A DNA stretch of 54,904 nucleotides from Prochlorococcus sp. AG-409-A19 (GTDB lineage: Bacteria > Cyanobacteriota > Cyanobacteriia > PCC-6307 > Cyanobiaceae), in contig QCJH01000010.1 in assembly GCA_003216155.1 (NCBI GenBank), positions 1-54,904 on the forward strand, written 5' to 3'. Below the pieces are notes generated by a model. That model made no database searches. It had not been told where the DNA came from and saw nothing but the letters and a program-made list of their open reading frames with translations. The translations under genes were made by a program, and so were the position numbers. Positions 16,193 to 25,554 of this stretch are shown in pieces; positions within the stretch are counted from its first letter, which is position 1; each line of letters opens with the position of its first letter.

Positions 16193-16954
16193 TTATTGAA
16201 GTGTATCTAGGCTAAATCTATATCCTTGTTGACGAACTGTTGTTATGCCTCCTCCCTCTCCTAACCCTGCTAGCTCCAATTTACGGCGAAGAGTTAATAC
16301 CTGAGTATCAACTGATCTAGGTCCACCACTAAATGGAGGCCATGCCATCCGTAAAAGTTCCTGCCGGCTACGAACCATTCCTGGAGGCATAAGCAATGCA
16401 CAAAGCAAAGCAAATTCTCTAGGGCTCAATTCAACGGGCTTCTCTCTAAGAGTTACTTGACGAAGAAGTAAATGGACTTCTAATGGACCAACAGCTACCC
16501 GCTCCTGCAAACCAGTTCGTCCACGCTTTAACAAAGTTCTGCATCTAGCTGCAAGCTCTTCAAGACCAAAAGGCTTTCGAAGCACATCCTGGGCTCCTTC
16601 GTCTAAAAGCGCCACAAGAGGCTCTACGCCTGTTCGAGCAGTAAGAACTATTACAGGACATCCAAGCTGTTGTGCAAGCCGCATTGCAGAACTTTGCTCA
16701 AGTAACTCAGAACTGACCAAAAGATCAAGTGATTGATCTCGACAAAGATCAATCGCTTCTTGTGCAGTGGCAACAGCTGCAGTGAGGTGGCCATCTTGAC
16801 GAAGGCGCTGAACCAGGACTGTTCTAAGAGTTGGATGAGGCTCTACAACGAGGACCCTGGAAGGTTTCTCGGATGTTGGCTGCATTGTGATTGACCCAGG
16901 CGAAGGGGCCTGGGCCTGCTCAGACGAAAGCAAGTCGTTAGGAGTGATGGTCAC
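16193..16954 (-). CDS. OmpR-type response regulator with degenerate receiver
   Basis: A 253-residue product. The receiver is at about 33-145 and the winged-helix effector at about 152-250 (VELSPREFALLCALL, then RSVDTQVLTLRRKLE and TTVRQQGYRFSL). In the receiver the acidic pair is Glu38-Pro39 (VVEPHP). The phospho-acceptor position carries Ser82 (DLLVSSELL), while the switch Thr (VLTAR) and Lys (RKPF) remain. It therefore probably cannot be phosphorylated in the usual way. DNA binding looks intact. A ~30-residue N-terminal extension precedes the receiver. It is divergent from the 90-residue gene at 17030. Target genes unknown. Confidence 0.9.
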   Translation of the reverse strand: MTITPNDLLSSEQAQAPSPGSITMQPTSEKPSRVLVVEPHPTLRTVLVQRLRQDGHLTAAVATAQEAIDLCRDQSLDLLVSSELLEQSSAMRLAQQLGCPVIVLTARTGVEPLVALLDEGAQDVLRKPFGLEELAARCRTLLKRGRTGLQERVAVGPLEVHLLLRQVTLREKPVELSPREFALLCALLMPPGMVRSRQELLRMAWPPFSGGPRSVDTQVLTLRRKLELAGLGEGGGITTVRQQGYRFSLDTLQ

Positions 16955-17029
16955 TTCTCATAACAGAGCGTAACTACGCTAAAACAATCCATTAGCAGGC
17001 TGCGAGTAAAACAGCCAAGATTGTTGACC

Positions 17030-17302
17030 ATGACATCAATTGATCATCCTCAAGCCATCAGACACTTCCAGTCAATGTGTGATGCATGTCAAGAACTAAT
17101 CTGCAGACATCACAGTCCTTCAGAACTTCGAATATATGTAGATGGATATTTACACGCATTAAGACGTTGCAATCAATTAGAACAAAGAGAACAAGAGAAA
17201 CTTGAAAAACTTATGGAAAGATGGATCCTTGATCCATCAAGCTTTATAGGGCCCGATGGTGACATTAGTAGGTTATTTCACAAAAAAGAGTATGGCCCTT
17301 AG
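17030..17302 (+). CDS. conserved cyanobacterial small protein (DUF6761-like)
   Basis: A 90-residue product from the ATG at 17030; a TTG at 17021 is the earlier option. The text SIDHPQAIRHFQSMCDACQ, a Tyr-Leu-His-Ala-Leu-Arg-Arg helix, and WILDPSSFIGPDGDIS look strongly conserved; I recall this pattern from a family confined to cyanobacteria. Predominantly helical, with no catalytic motif. It is divergent from the degenerate response regulator (76 bases apart) and could be under its control. The 3' end is 14 bases from grxD. Confidence 0.7.
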   Translation: MTSIDHPQAIRHFQSMCDACQELICRHHSPSELRIYVDGYLHALRRCNQLEQREQEKLEKLMERWILDPSSFIGPDGDISRLFHKKEYGP

Positions 17303-17316
17303 TTCTCTAAAAGCAA

Positions 17317-17640
17317 TTAAGAAGCAAGCGCTATATCAATTTTCTCTCTAAGTTCTCCGGAATTATACATTTCAATCAAAATATCCGAGCCTCCTAGAAA
17401 TTCCCCTTTTAAATATACCTGAGGAATAGTTGGCCAATCCGAGTATTCCTTAATCCCCTGGCGTATCTCCATATCCGAAAGTACATCAAAAGTTTCAAAA
17501 CTAACCCCCAAAGAATTTAGTATCTGGACAACATTATTAGAGAATCCACATTGAGGCATCAACTTACTACCCTTCATAAAGACCATGACAGGACTTGATT
17601 TCACAAGTTCTTCAATACGTGCATGTGTGTTTGATTCCAT
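17317..17640 (-). CDS. grxD: monothiol glutaredoxin Grx4/GrxD type
   Basis: A 107-residue product. Monothiol site CGFS at Cys31, preceded by [10 protein letters not shown]. cis-Pro loop [11 protein letters not shown] and the GGSDIL glutathione-binding end are present. This class assembles [2Fe-2S] clusters with glutathione, alone or with BolA, rather than acting as a dithiol reductase. The bolA gene ends 19 bases upstream on the same strand, so the two partners are very likely co-expressed. Confidence 0.96.
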   Translation of the reverse strand: MESNTHARIEELVKSSPVMVFMKGSKLMPQCGFSNNVVQILNSLGVSFETFDVLSDMEIRQGIKEYSDWPTIPQVYLKGEFLGGSDILIEMYNSGELREKIDIALAS

Positions 17641-17659
17641 AAGACAGAAGTAATAAAAG

Positions 17660-17893
17660 TCAGGCTGGTGTGGAGGTCTTTAAAGCTAAGGCATGTATAG
17701 CCTCGCTGGCTAAATCTTCCTTAAGGGCACCATAAACAATTTGATGTTGCCGAACAAGAGATAGTCCTTTGAATGCACTTGAGACAACATTGACTTGAAG
17801 ATGATCACCACCACCAGTAAGATCCTCAATCGTGACTTTCGCATCAGGTATAACTCTCCTGATGGCTGCATGTACTTGAGCGGTTTCAATCAT
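17660..17893 (-). CDS. BolA-family protein
   Basis: A 77-residue product with the short BolA fold: [30 protein letters not shown] and AIHALALKT, including the invariant His of the C-terminal motif. BolA proteins bind [2Fe-2S] clusters with CGFS glutaredoxins. The gene sits immediately upstream of grxD (19 bases) and downstream of the plsC-like pair. Role: probable Grx4 partner in iron-sulfur handling or sensing. Confidence 0.95.
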   Translation of the reverse strand: MIETAQVHAAIRRVIPDAKVTIEDLTGGGDHLQVNVVSSAFKGLSLVRQHQIVYGALKEDLASEAIHALALKTSTPA

Positions 17894-17972
17894 TTTTAAA
17901 TAAGTGAATTAAAAATTGCTCCAAAGCATGGAATAGATAAATAAAGTTGTTTCAAAGTTTTTACTAAAAAAA

Positions 17973-18542
17973 CTATCTTGCCCCAGCATATGGAGTCTCA
18001 ACAAATCCCAATTCCAACAGACGTTGATAGGCCATTTGCCCCTCAGGCTTAGTAGGAGTCACAAGTCGAATTACTTCTATCAACAAAGGTACGGCTATTT
18101 CAGGCTGATTTTGTCGTCTAAAAAGAGCCGCAAGTCGAAGGTTGACCTTTGCAAGCATTAACAAAGCATCTCGCCCTTTTTGATCCATTTCACGAGGAAT
18201 GCGTGCATCTAAACCTCTAAAAGAACCACTAAGGTCTCTATAAAATCCCAACAATTGCTTAGAGGCCTTTCGAACCTTGTCATAGTCACCTCGAGCTTCT
18301 GACATATTGCCTTTAGATACAGCCAAGTCCCCTTGATCAAGAATTACCTGCAGGGCATCAACATTGAAGCCTGCAATACCTTTAGCTAGAACTTTTTCAG
18401 AAGATTGCTCTGAACTCTGTGCAAGCAATGGAGACTGCAATGGCAATAGTGCTAGTCCGGCTAATAATGCACAGCCCGTTATCTGAATTCGACAACGCAT
18501 TGACTGAATAACAAGAAATTTCGACTTTAAAGCTCTTGTCAA
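17973..18542 (-). CDS. exported helical protein, conserved in cyanobacteria
   Basis: A 189-residue product. N-terminal signal-like region (CALLAGLALLPLQSPLLAQ, about residues 24-42). The rest is all-helical with a repeat-like look (LDQGDLAVSKGNMSEARGDYDKV...NLRLAALFRRQNQPEIAVPLL), suggesting TPR-like packing. Its ATG overlaps the stop of the plsC-like gene by 4 bases (ATGA), so they are translationally coupled. Upstream in-frame Met codons leave the start uncertain. Function unknown; the context hints at an envelope role. Confidence 0.75.
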   Translation of the reverse strand: MTRALKSKFLVIQSMRCRIQITGCALLAGLALLPLQSPLLAQSSEQSSEKVLAKGIAGFNVDALQVILDQGDLAVSKGNMSEARGDYDKVRKASKQLLGFYRDLSGSFRGLDARIPREMDQKGRDALLMLAKVNLRLAALFRRQNQPEIAVPLLIEVIRLVTPTKPEGQMAYQRLLELGFVETPYAGAR

Positions 18543-19225
18543 ATACGTCCTACCTCTCTTAGGGCCGCTTGTTCAGCCGCATGCATGCGTAATGAGAGCT
18601 CTTTGTTAAAACTCTTAGCAGCCTCTCTCCCAATTTGAACAATTTGCATAGGCTCAGCAAAACAAATTGCCGCACGTCCAAAAGGCTTTGGAACGACTTC
18701 GCTATAAGCAAGACCAACAGGAATAACCTGCACATCAACTCCTTTCCTATATGCAAGCTGCGTCAATCTGGATAATCCCTGCTGAAGCCTAATTGGCTTA
18801 CCAGAACGATTAATATGGCCCTCAGGAAAAACAACTAGCTGTTGTCCATCAACAAGCAGATCAATCGAATAACGAAGAGTTCTTAATGAAGGCCTTGCTT
18901 GATCCACTGGGAAACAACCAAGTCGATTTAAAAACCACCCCTGTAATCCTTTCATTTCAGTCAAGGTGACCATAAATCGACAATCTCTACCTGTAACGCG
19001 TCGACCTGCAGCCATTGGAAGCATCAAAGCATCCCATCGAGACCGATGAGTGGGTGCAAGCAAAACAGGCCCTTTCATCGGAAGATTTTCCAAACCCAAG
19101 ACAATTCTTTTCCGAAAGAAATTACGCAAGACGATGTCTTGAGTAGTGAACATGGCTAATGGGCTCCAAAAAGGATCCACACCAAGACACAAATTGGTTT
19201 CGCGAGTCGCCAGGGCCGAGGGCAC
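18539..19225 (-). CDS. plsC: 1-acylglycerol-3-phosphate acyltransferase-like (PlsC family)
   Basis: A 228-residue product. It has the acyltransferase block I motif HRSRWD (His60-x4-Asp65), block III FPEGHIN, and a Pro-rich block IV (VIPVGLAYSEVVPKPFG). The family transfers an acyl chain to lysophosphatidate in phospholipid synthesis at the membrane. The product begins with GTG at 19225; an in-frame ATG at residue 25 (MFTTQD) is the alternative start. It overlaps the downstream exported-protein gene by 4 bases. Divergent from pdxJ. Confidence 0.9.
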   Translation of the reverse strand: MPSALATRETNLCLGVDPFWSPLAMFTTQDIVLRNFFRKRIVLGLENLPMKGPVLLAPTHRSRWDALMLPMAAGRRVTGRDCRFMVTLTEMKGLQGWFLNRLGCFPVDQARPSLRTLRYSIDLLVDGQQLVVFPEGHINRSGKPIRLQQGLSRLTQLAYRKGVDVQVIPVGLAYSEVVPKPFGRAAICFAEPMQIVQIGREAAKSFNKELSLRMHAAEQAALREVGRI

Positions 19226-19372
19226 CTTTACTCATCTCCTTTGTGAAGAACTTAAAGCTCGTCAGGAGGTTTCATCTGCATTGATTGGGCACTTAATCTG
19301 GCGGCTTAACCTATCGACTCTGATTAAGGCTGCAATTGTCTTAACTAGGATCGGTCCTAAATCAATAGATTC

Positions 19373-20113
19373 ATGCCAAGCCTAGGAGTAAATATCGATC
19401 ACATCGCCAATGTAAGGCAAGCTCGGCAAACAACTGAGCCTGACCCTGTCCCTTTTGCCCATTTAGCCGAATTAGGTGGTGCAGATGGAATTACAGTCCA
19501 CTTAAGAGAGGACAGACGACATATTCAAGATCGAGACGTCAAATTGCTCAAGCAAACTATAATTAGCAAACTCAACCTTGAAATGGCAGCAACAGAAGAA
19601 ATGGTAAATATTGCAATAGCCCTGCATCCAGACATGGTCACTTTAGTGCCAGAACGTAGAGAAGAAATAACTACTGAAGGAGGCTTAAATGTATTGAGCC
19701 AAGAAAACAATCTTAAGCCAATAATTAAAACTCTGCAAAATGAATCCATTCCTGTGAGTCTTTTTATTGATCCAATTTCCATTCAAGTCGAGGCATCAAA
19801 AAGAGTTTGTGCAGAATTGATAGAACTACATACTGGAAATTATGCGGATGCATCTTTGAGCACTAAAACAATTGAATTGGCAAAAATTACAGAAGCAACA
19901 TTTAGTGCCAGGAACCTTGGCCTAAGGGTAAATGCAGGACATGGCCTGACGTATCAAAATGTTGAGCCCATAGCTGCCATTGAAGGGATAGAGGAGCTAA
20001 ATATTGGCCATACAATTGTTGCCAGAGCATTGGCTGTTGGGTTAAGAGAAGCAGTAAAAGAAATGAAAGATCTAATAAAGAACCCAAGAAAGAATTTAAT
20101 AACAGCAATTTAG
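19373..20113 (+). CDS. pdxJ: PdxJ, pyridoxine 5'-phosphate synthase
   Basis: A 246-residue TIM-barrel protein of usual length. Motifs: [23 protein letters not shown] and [11 protein letters not shown]. PdxJ condenses deoxyxylulose 5-phosphate and aminoacetone phosphate to make pyridoxine phosphate. The start ATG overlaps no other gene. The gene diverges from plsC. It ends ~155 bases from the convergent Nif11-like copy 2. Confidence 0.97.
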   Translation: MPSLGVNIDHIANVRQARQTTEPDPVPFAHLAELGGADGITVHLREDRRHIQDRDVKLLKQTIISKLNLEMAATEEMVNIAIALHPDMVTLVPERREEITTEGGLNVLSQENNLKPIIKTLQNESIPVSLFIDPISIQVEASKRVCAELIELHTGNYADASLSTKTIELAKITEATFSARNLGLRVNAGHGLTYQNVEPIAAIEGIEELNIGHTIVARALAVGLREAVKEMKDLIKNPRKNLITAI

Positions 20114-20268
20114 TCATTCAGTAATCAAAAAAACCTCATCAATGATTAAAATCAAAAAAAACTATAATCAATAGAACTACTATTATCGTTAAAGCAAAGA
20201 TAATGAGTGCGATAAATTTGGAATGATATGGGTTTTAAGCCAAGAAAATCAATTGAGAATAATATCAC

Positions 20269-20619
20269 CTAAAAACCTGTTAACATACCTAATATAAACA
20301 AAAGAGCTACAATAACTCCACCTCCAATAAATCTAAGGTCTGCAGAGTTTTTGTCCTGTTGATACCTTGGAACACCATCCCCAACAGTCAATAAAGCTCC
20401 TCCATCTTTGTACCAGATCCAATCACGAATCGGGGGGGTTTTCAAAAGATCATCCTTAGTAAGACCTAAACCTAACTTTGCAGAAGCGCCTAGAAGAACA
20501 TCAAGCATCTCCTGCCCGTCATTACAGCGAGACAAAGCTTCGTTAATATCCTCTGAGCCATCCAAAGATTCAACCAGCAATTTGACCCTATTAGTCAATG
20601 GCATAGTTCTTGGGTCCAT
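20269..20619 (-). CDS. Nif11-like protein, copy 2, with C-terminal membrane helix
   Basis: A 116-residue product, paralogous to 3084-3419. Shared elements are RxKLLVESLDG, NEALSRC, LLGASAKLGLGLT, KDDL and PPIRDWIW. The tail differs: after GDGVPRYQQ it has a charged stretch and then a hydrophobic helix (IGGGVIVALLFILGMLTGF) that should anchor it in the membrane. It lacks a Gly-Gly processing site and a peptide core, so it is not an obvious lanthipeptide precursor. It starts with ATG at 20619. Two copies in one window suggest a small gene family; role unknown. Confidence 0.65.
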   Translation of the reverse strand: MDPRTMPLTNRVKLLVESLDGSEDINEALSRCNDGQEMLDVLLGASAKLGLGLTKDDLLKTPPIRDWIWYKDGGALLTVGDGVPRYQQDKNSADLRFIGGGVIVALLFILGMLTGF

Positions 20620-21033
20620 AAAGCCTCTTATCTCAATTTCAGATTACCTATTAGCGAAGTCAAATCAAAGGCTATTGGTATATTTTTTGCAAATTTTTCA
20701 ATTGCTGATATTTCCTGATGGTTTGGTTCGGCACAATAGATACTTATATAAGTAAAACTTACTCTCCAAAAGCTTTCTAACTAGAAGGCCTGAACTAAGA
20801 GTCAAAATGCAAGTTAATAATAACTAGATGCCAAATATTGACTAGGCAAGAAGCAATCTTAAAGATAAATAAATCACCACAAAAAGAAGAAGTGAGGACT
20901 AAATTCTCACAAAATATAATTATGACATCCGAACTTATCGAGAGACAAAGTATGAAACAATTGACGAATCAAAAGATCCATGCTTCAACAGGTCTTCATT
21001 AAAAAGCTTTAACAACCACTATAGAGCTGAACC
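20620..21033. other. gap upstream of recC
   Basis: AT-rich gap between the minus-strand Nif11-like gene and recC. It must include both promoters. No credible gene, RNA or hairpin terminator was identified by eye. Confidence 0.45.
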
Positions 21034-24000
21034 TTGCTAAAAATATATCGCAGTAATAGAGCAGAATGGCTAGCAAAATTGCTAGCTGAGCAGCTTCGTC
21101 TATATCCACCTGAACCATTTGAAGAAGTTGAAGTCGTAGTCAATACATGGCCTACATGCCGCTGGCTTGGAGAACAGCTTGCTTGTAATAACACAATCAG
21201 CTCTTTAATAAAATTTCCTTTCCCTGGTTCAAGGCTAGGTCAACTCACAAGGTTAATTCTTGGGCAAGACCCAAATAACGAAGATCCTTGGAGGGCAAAT
21301 CGACTGGTATGGCCACTAATTGAAGTATTGCCGGGATTCTTAGAGAAGGAACAAGCTACACCATTAAAGGAATGGGTCAATAAACACCCGTTCAAGTCAA
21401 ACCTACTAAATCGTGAGCAATGGCTTCTAGCTCGCTGTATCGCAGATGTTTTTGACGACTACTCCCTTTACCGACCTGAAGACATTGATATATGGCTCAA
21501 CTCAACTACAAGCAATTCCAAAATCACCTGCAAAAATTCCCTTTTATGTGATTGGCAAGGATCTCTAATTCGTTTATTAGCAGAGAAAATCCAGGTTAAT
21601 CCATTCGGAATACAAGCTAAGGAAGCTATTCGCTTACTCAAGAATGGAGAAGCTCCAATAGCAAAACTGCCAAGGCAAATTAATTTTTTTGGGATTAGCA
21701 GTCTTGCTCCCTCACAAGTGGAATTAATACATGCCCTCTCAGGAGTAATAGATATACAAATGTTTCTTCTCACCCCATGTCCAGAACTATGGCAACGCTG
21801 CAGACGAAGAAGAGAAATACTTGGCAACTCTTGGACAAACACACTTGATGGAAGTTGGTTAGAAGAGTCTCCACGCCTCGAAGCAACTCTTGGGCGAATG
21901 GGCGCAGAGTTTCAACAACTACTAGAAGGGACTGGCGAGAATCTTTTAGGAAAGTGTGAAGTAGACGATCTATTTGCATCGCCAACAAATATTGGCATGA
22001 GATTAGGTCATGAACCAACACTACTGGAACAGATACAAGAACAATTAATTGCTTCAACAGAAAAAAGACCGCTAACAAAAAGTGCCAAAGATTCCTCATT
22101 AAGGTTTCTTTCTTGCCCTGGTCTATTACGTCAGGTTGAGTTGATTCGCGATCAAATTTTGCAATGGATGGCCGCTGATTCAACTCTTGAACCACGTGAT
22201 ATTTTAATAATGACCCCACAATTAAATATCTTCTCACCATTAATCTCAGCAATATTCAACGACATATCAGCGACTGGTATTGAAATCCCTTGGCGTATTA
22301 CTGACCAATGTCACCTTGAGAAGCCAGGTCTATCGAAGATTTTGCTTCAACTTCTTGAGGTTTCAAGTCAAAAACTGACAGCAACAGATCTAGAAAAGCT
22401 ACTAAGCAATCCAGCACTGCAAGCACAACAAGGAATAAATCAAGAAGAAGCCAATTCAATAACTCGTTGCTTACAACTCACAGGGTTTAGATGGGGACTA
22501 AATGCCTTAGACCGAGATGGAGATGAAATTCATAGTCTCAGTTGGTGTCTAGACCGCTGGCTTCTTGGGTTAGTCATACCTTGTGAACCTGCTCTTTCAA
22601 CAAAAGGAGCTGCACCTTATGACTTAGCCATTGAACCAGCTCAATGGGCGAAATGGTGGGATGTTCTTTCAAAGATCTCTACACAGATTCAAAAATTACG
22701 CATACCTCGTAATTCCCAAGACTGGATAACCTTTCTCGAAACTCTTTTAGAAACCCTATTTGGTAATGGGGGTCCCTGGGAATTGGAAAAACAATCAATT
22801 CTTGAAGCACTTGAGAACTGGAGGGAAAACACTGAAAACAATTTGCTTTTACTCGACGTAGCTGTTGTAAAGGAAGTACTAAAAGAATCTCTCTCAAAAC
22901 AAAATCGAAGATTGGGCCATAGGAGCGGTGCAATCACCATTAGCGAGCTTGCTCCAATGAGAGCTATTCCCCATCGAATAATTGTCCTAATGGGACTAGA
23001 TGCAAATGCATTTCCACGTCAGAGTGAACGAGTTGGTTTCCATTTACTCGAACTACAAAGAAGTTTAGGAGATCCACTAACTAGTGATCAAGACAGATAT
23101 GTACTTCTAGAAGCCTTGATGTCAACACGACAACATCTCCTTATAACCTGGAATGGAAGAGATATAAGAACTGGGGAAAGTAGACCAGCGCCAAATCCGA
23201 TTCAACAATGGCTAGGACAGCTTAAAAATGATCTTGGGCCAGAAGGACTTAAAGGAATTCTCCTAAATCCAACGCCTAACCCCCTTGAGAGAAGTAATTT
23301 CCTTTCAGATGGAGAAACCCCTCCTATTAGCTGTAATCGAAAAAATCTAAAGGCCAGAGAATTCATAGACAATCATCTCAAGCCACGTAATCTAGGCCTT
23401 GCATTACCTATCAGTTGGGAAGAGACACCACGAATTAGCGATCCGAATATCTCAGATGAACTTCTAGAAAGCTGGCTGATAGCGCCCCAATTATTTTGGC
23501 TAGATCAGTCTCAATTAAAGCCTCGTGAATGGATTCACTCCGTACAAGATCTTGAGAGCCTTAAGCTAAATGAATTACAGCGTCATCAGTTATTACAGGA
23601 GCGCATACTAAAATCCCTAGATAGATCACCAAATAATTTCTTCGAAGATTTAGAAACTCAAGATATTTCTGCTTGGAGAGAGGAAAATTCAGGCAAAGGA
23701 TTATTCCCTCCTGGTGCGGCTGAAGATATGGAATATGAAATCTTAGAAGCACGTTGGGAAAGTATAAGGAGGAATATACAACAGATAGATAAGAGCAGGA
23801 CAAAACAAATATCAATATCTCATCAAGCAAAACAGACATTATTAATTGGCAATACAGCTGTAATCATTCAACCAGGAAAGATAAATAGCAAATGGGTCAT
23901 GAGAGGATGGTTATATCACTTGAAATTATCATCAATTAATAATAGCCATAATTCAACCTTAATTTTAGCTAGAAGCAATTCCAAAACCAAGAGGAATCAA

Positions 24001-24348
24001 TACGTTGTAGCTATAAAGTGGAATGCCATTACAAATGATATTGCAAGAGAAAATCTCATTAGACTAAAAGAACTGGCTCATAATGGAACAACAGAATGTT
24101 GGCCAATTCCGCCAGATAGTGGCTGGGCCTTAGCAAACTCAAACAATAAAGTCCGTAGCAAAAGAGAAGCTGAATTCAAAAGAGTATGGGAAGGAAGCCA
24201 ACATAACCTCGGGGAAAGGGAAAAACCAGAGATGAAAGTCTGCTTTGGAATTAACTGCGGGGCTAAAGAAGTACTAGACAGCAAAGGTTTTAATAAGGCC
24301 TGCGAACAACTCTACAAACCAATAATCGAGAATCTTGACAGGCCATAA
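21034..24348 (+). CDS. recC: RecC subunit of exonuclease V
   Basis: A 1104-residue product, normal size for RecC. The start LKIYRSNRAEWLAKLLAEQL is the typical 'hxxxxSNR-hexxLa' opening. A helicase-like core without Walker motifs follows (QVELIRDQILQWM, GAITISELAPMRAIPHR, then LMGLDANAFPRQ). RecC scans for Chi and, with RecB and RecD, processes double-strand ends for RecA loading. The start codon is TTG at 21034. The 3' gap (~530 bases) separates it from the methyltransferase gene and recB. Confidence 0.95.
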   Translation: MLKIYRSNRAEWLAKLLAEQLRLYPPEPFEEVEVVVNTWPTCRWLGEQLACNNTISSLIKFPFPGSRLGQLTRLILGQDPNNEDPWRANRLVWPLIEVLPGFLEKEQATPLKEWVNKHPFKSNLLNREQWLLARCIADVFDDYSLYRPEDIDIWLNSTTSNSKITCKNSLLCDWQGSLIRLLAEKIQVNPFGIQAKEAIRLLKNGEAPIAKLPRQINFFGISSLAPSQVELIHALSGVIDIQMFLLTPCPELWQRCRRRREILGNSWTNTLDGSWLEESPRLEATLGRMGAEFQQLLEGTGENLLGKCEVDDLFASPTNIGMRLGHEPTLLEQIQEQLIASTEKRPLTKSAKDSSLRFLSCPGLLRQVELIRDQILQWMAADSTLEPRDILIMTPQLNIFSPLISAIFNDISATGIEIPWRITDQCHLEKPGLSKILLQLLEVSSQKLTATDLEKLLSNPALQAQQGINQEEANSITRCLQLTGFRWGLNALDRDGDEIHSLSWCLDRWLLGLVIPCEPALSTKGAAPYDLAIEPAQWAKWWDVLSKISTQIQKLRIPRNSQDWITFLETLLETLFGNGGPWELEKQSILEALENWRENTENNLLLLDVAVVKEVLKESLSKQNRRLGHRSGAITISELAPMRAIPHRIIVLMGLDANAFPRQSERVGFHLLELQRSLGDPLTSDQDRYVLLEALMSTRQHLLITWNGRDIRTGESRPAPNPIQQWLGQLKNDLGPEGLKGILLNPTPNPLERSNFLSDGETPPISCNRKNLKAREFIDNHLKPRNLGLALPISWEETPRISDPNISDELLESWLIAPQLFWLDQSQLKPREWIHSVQDLESLKLNELQRHQLLQERILKSLDRSPNNFFEDLETQDISAWREENSGKGLFPPGAAEDMEYEILEARWESIRRNIQQIDKSRTKQISISHQAKQTLLIGNTAVIIQPGKINSKWVMRGWLYHLKLSSINNSHNSTLILARSNSKTKRNQYVVAIKWNAITNDIARENLIRLKELAHNGTTECWPIPPDSGWALANSNNKVRSKREAEFKRVWEGSQHNLGEREKPEMKVCFGINCGAKEVLDSKGFNKACEQLYKPIIENLDRP

Positions 24349-24875
24349 AATTGCAATGAATTTCTTACTATCTTCTTGATTAACTATTGTAAAAAGGTAC
24401 TTGCAAAAGATATTATAATTATAACTTTTAATATCTTCGAATAATGCGATAAAAGAACTATTAGTTGGGCAACAAAGGAATGTAAATTGACTAACGCGCT
24501 CATGTACTTTTTGCTACAGCGAAAAGCCCTGATACCTCAGAAGATATGATTAAATGAAATTAATTTAAAAACCAATGAAATGCTAGAGCCTCAAAAGAAT
24601 GACCAAACAACAAGAGGTAAATGGATAAGACAAACGCTTATCGACTCAGGCCGAAGATCCTCTATTGTGATCCTGCAAATTGATAGCCCTATAGATACAA
24701 CTAGCAAATATTTCTCAAGGAAATAGATTCGAAACATCAAAAGCAAATACGAATCATGCCAAGCATTAATACCTAATCTAATGGCATGATTCGCAGATAT
24801 ATTTCGATAAATAATTCATCTATATGTATTATATCAAAAACGAATATTTTAGTGTAAAGTATCTAAAAAAGAAAT
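24349..24875. other. gap inside the rec cluster
   Basis: Separates recC from the methyltransferase. Contains a possible small reading frame (24580-24726, listed) and a weak 9-bp inverted repeat (24407-24415 with 24429-24437) just after recC. Nothing else was recognised. Its length suggests that recC and recB are not one transcript. Confidence 0.45.
24580..24726 (+). CDS. candidate 48-residue protein
   Basis: The ATG at 24580 opens a 48-codon frame with ordinary composition: a polar start (MLEPQKNDQTTRGKWIRQ), a short beta-like stretch (SSIVILQIDSP) and a basic end. No recognisable motif. It sits in the recC-methyltransferase gap on the same strand. Support is weak; a chance frame is possible. 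Confidence 0.3.
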   Translation: MLEPQKNDQTTRGKWIRQTLIDSGRRSSIVILQIDSPIDTTSKYFSRK

Positions 24876-25439
24876 ATGGACCAAAAGCCTAAAGATAGTC
24901 AAAAGAATAAGCTAAGGCTTGCATTCTCAAACTGGGGGTTCACTTGGAAAGGCTTCATAGATAATTATCAAGGTGAATGGTGGCTGATTGCACAGCTCAC
25001 TGTCATTTCGGCTCATCTAATGCCTCCGCCTGCGATGATCAAAGGGGAAACAATATTTCTGGGGCTTACGCAACTACTAATAGGAATTATAATTTTCTCA
25101 ATAGGTATTATTTTAGCTATCAAAGCCTTCGTGGATCTTGGCTCAAACCTATCTCCACTCCCCGAACCCAAAGAAGGAGCTTTTCTAGTTATTGATGGTG
25201 CTTACAAAAGCTGTAGACATCCATTATATCAAGCTTTAATAATCTCCTCATGTGGTGTCTTTATTGGTTTAGGTAGCTTGCTACATTTTATTTTGTCAAT
25301 CAACCTCTGTTTAGTGCTTATTGGTAAGGCCCGGTTTGAAGAAAGAAGACTTAAGCACAAATATCCTGGATACAATAATTATCTAGCCAAGACACCTGCC
25401 ATCATTCCGAATATGATCTTCCTTGACTGGAGAGACTAG
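24876..25439 (+). CDS. membrane methyltransferase, isoprenylcysteine-carboxylmethyltransferase-like
   Basis: A 187-residue product. Three or four membrane helices (LTVISAHLMPPPAM, LLIGIIIFSIGIILAI, ISSCGVFIGLGSLL, ILSINLCLVLIG). The family signature follows: GAYKSCRHPLYQ, then EERRLKHKYPGYNNYLAKTPAIIP. This motif pair binds S-adenosylmethionine in the ICMT/PEMT superfamily. The substrate is not predictable and could be a lipid or quinone. It lies 115 bases upstream of recB, between recC and recB, on the same strand. Confidence 0.88.
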   Translation: MDQKPKDSQKNKLRLAFSNWGFTWKGFIDNYQGEWWLIAQLTVISAHLMPPPAMIKGETIFLGLTQLLIGIIIFSIGIILAIKAFVDLGSNLSPLPEPKEGAFLVIDGAYKSCRHPLYQALIISSCGVFIGLGSLLHFILSINLCLVLIGKARFEERRLKHKYPGYNNYLAKTPAIIPNMIFLDWRD

Positions 25440-25554
25440 GCTTGTCGACTAATTAAGATTATCCAACAATTAACCCGTGAGTTTGTTCTAAAGCCATAGA
25501 ATGAAATCAAAAATAATCAATTCCAAGTATGAATCAACCTAAAGATATAATATT

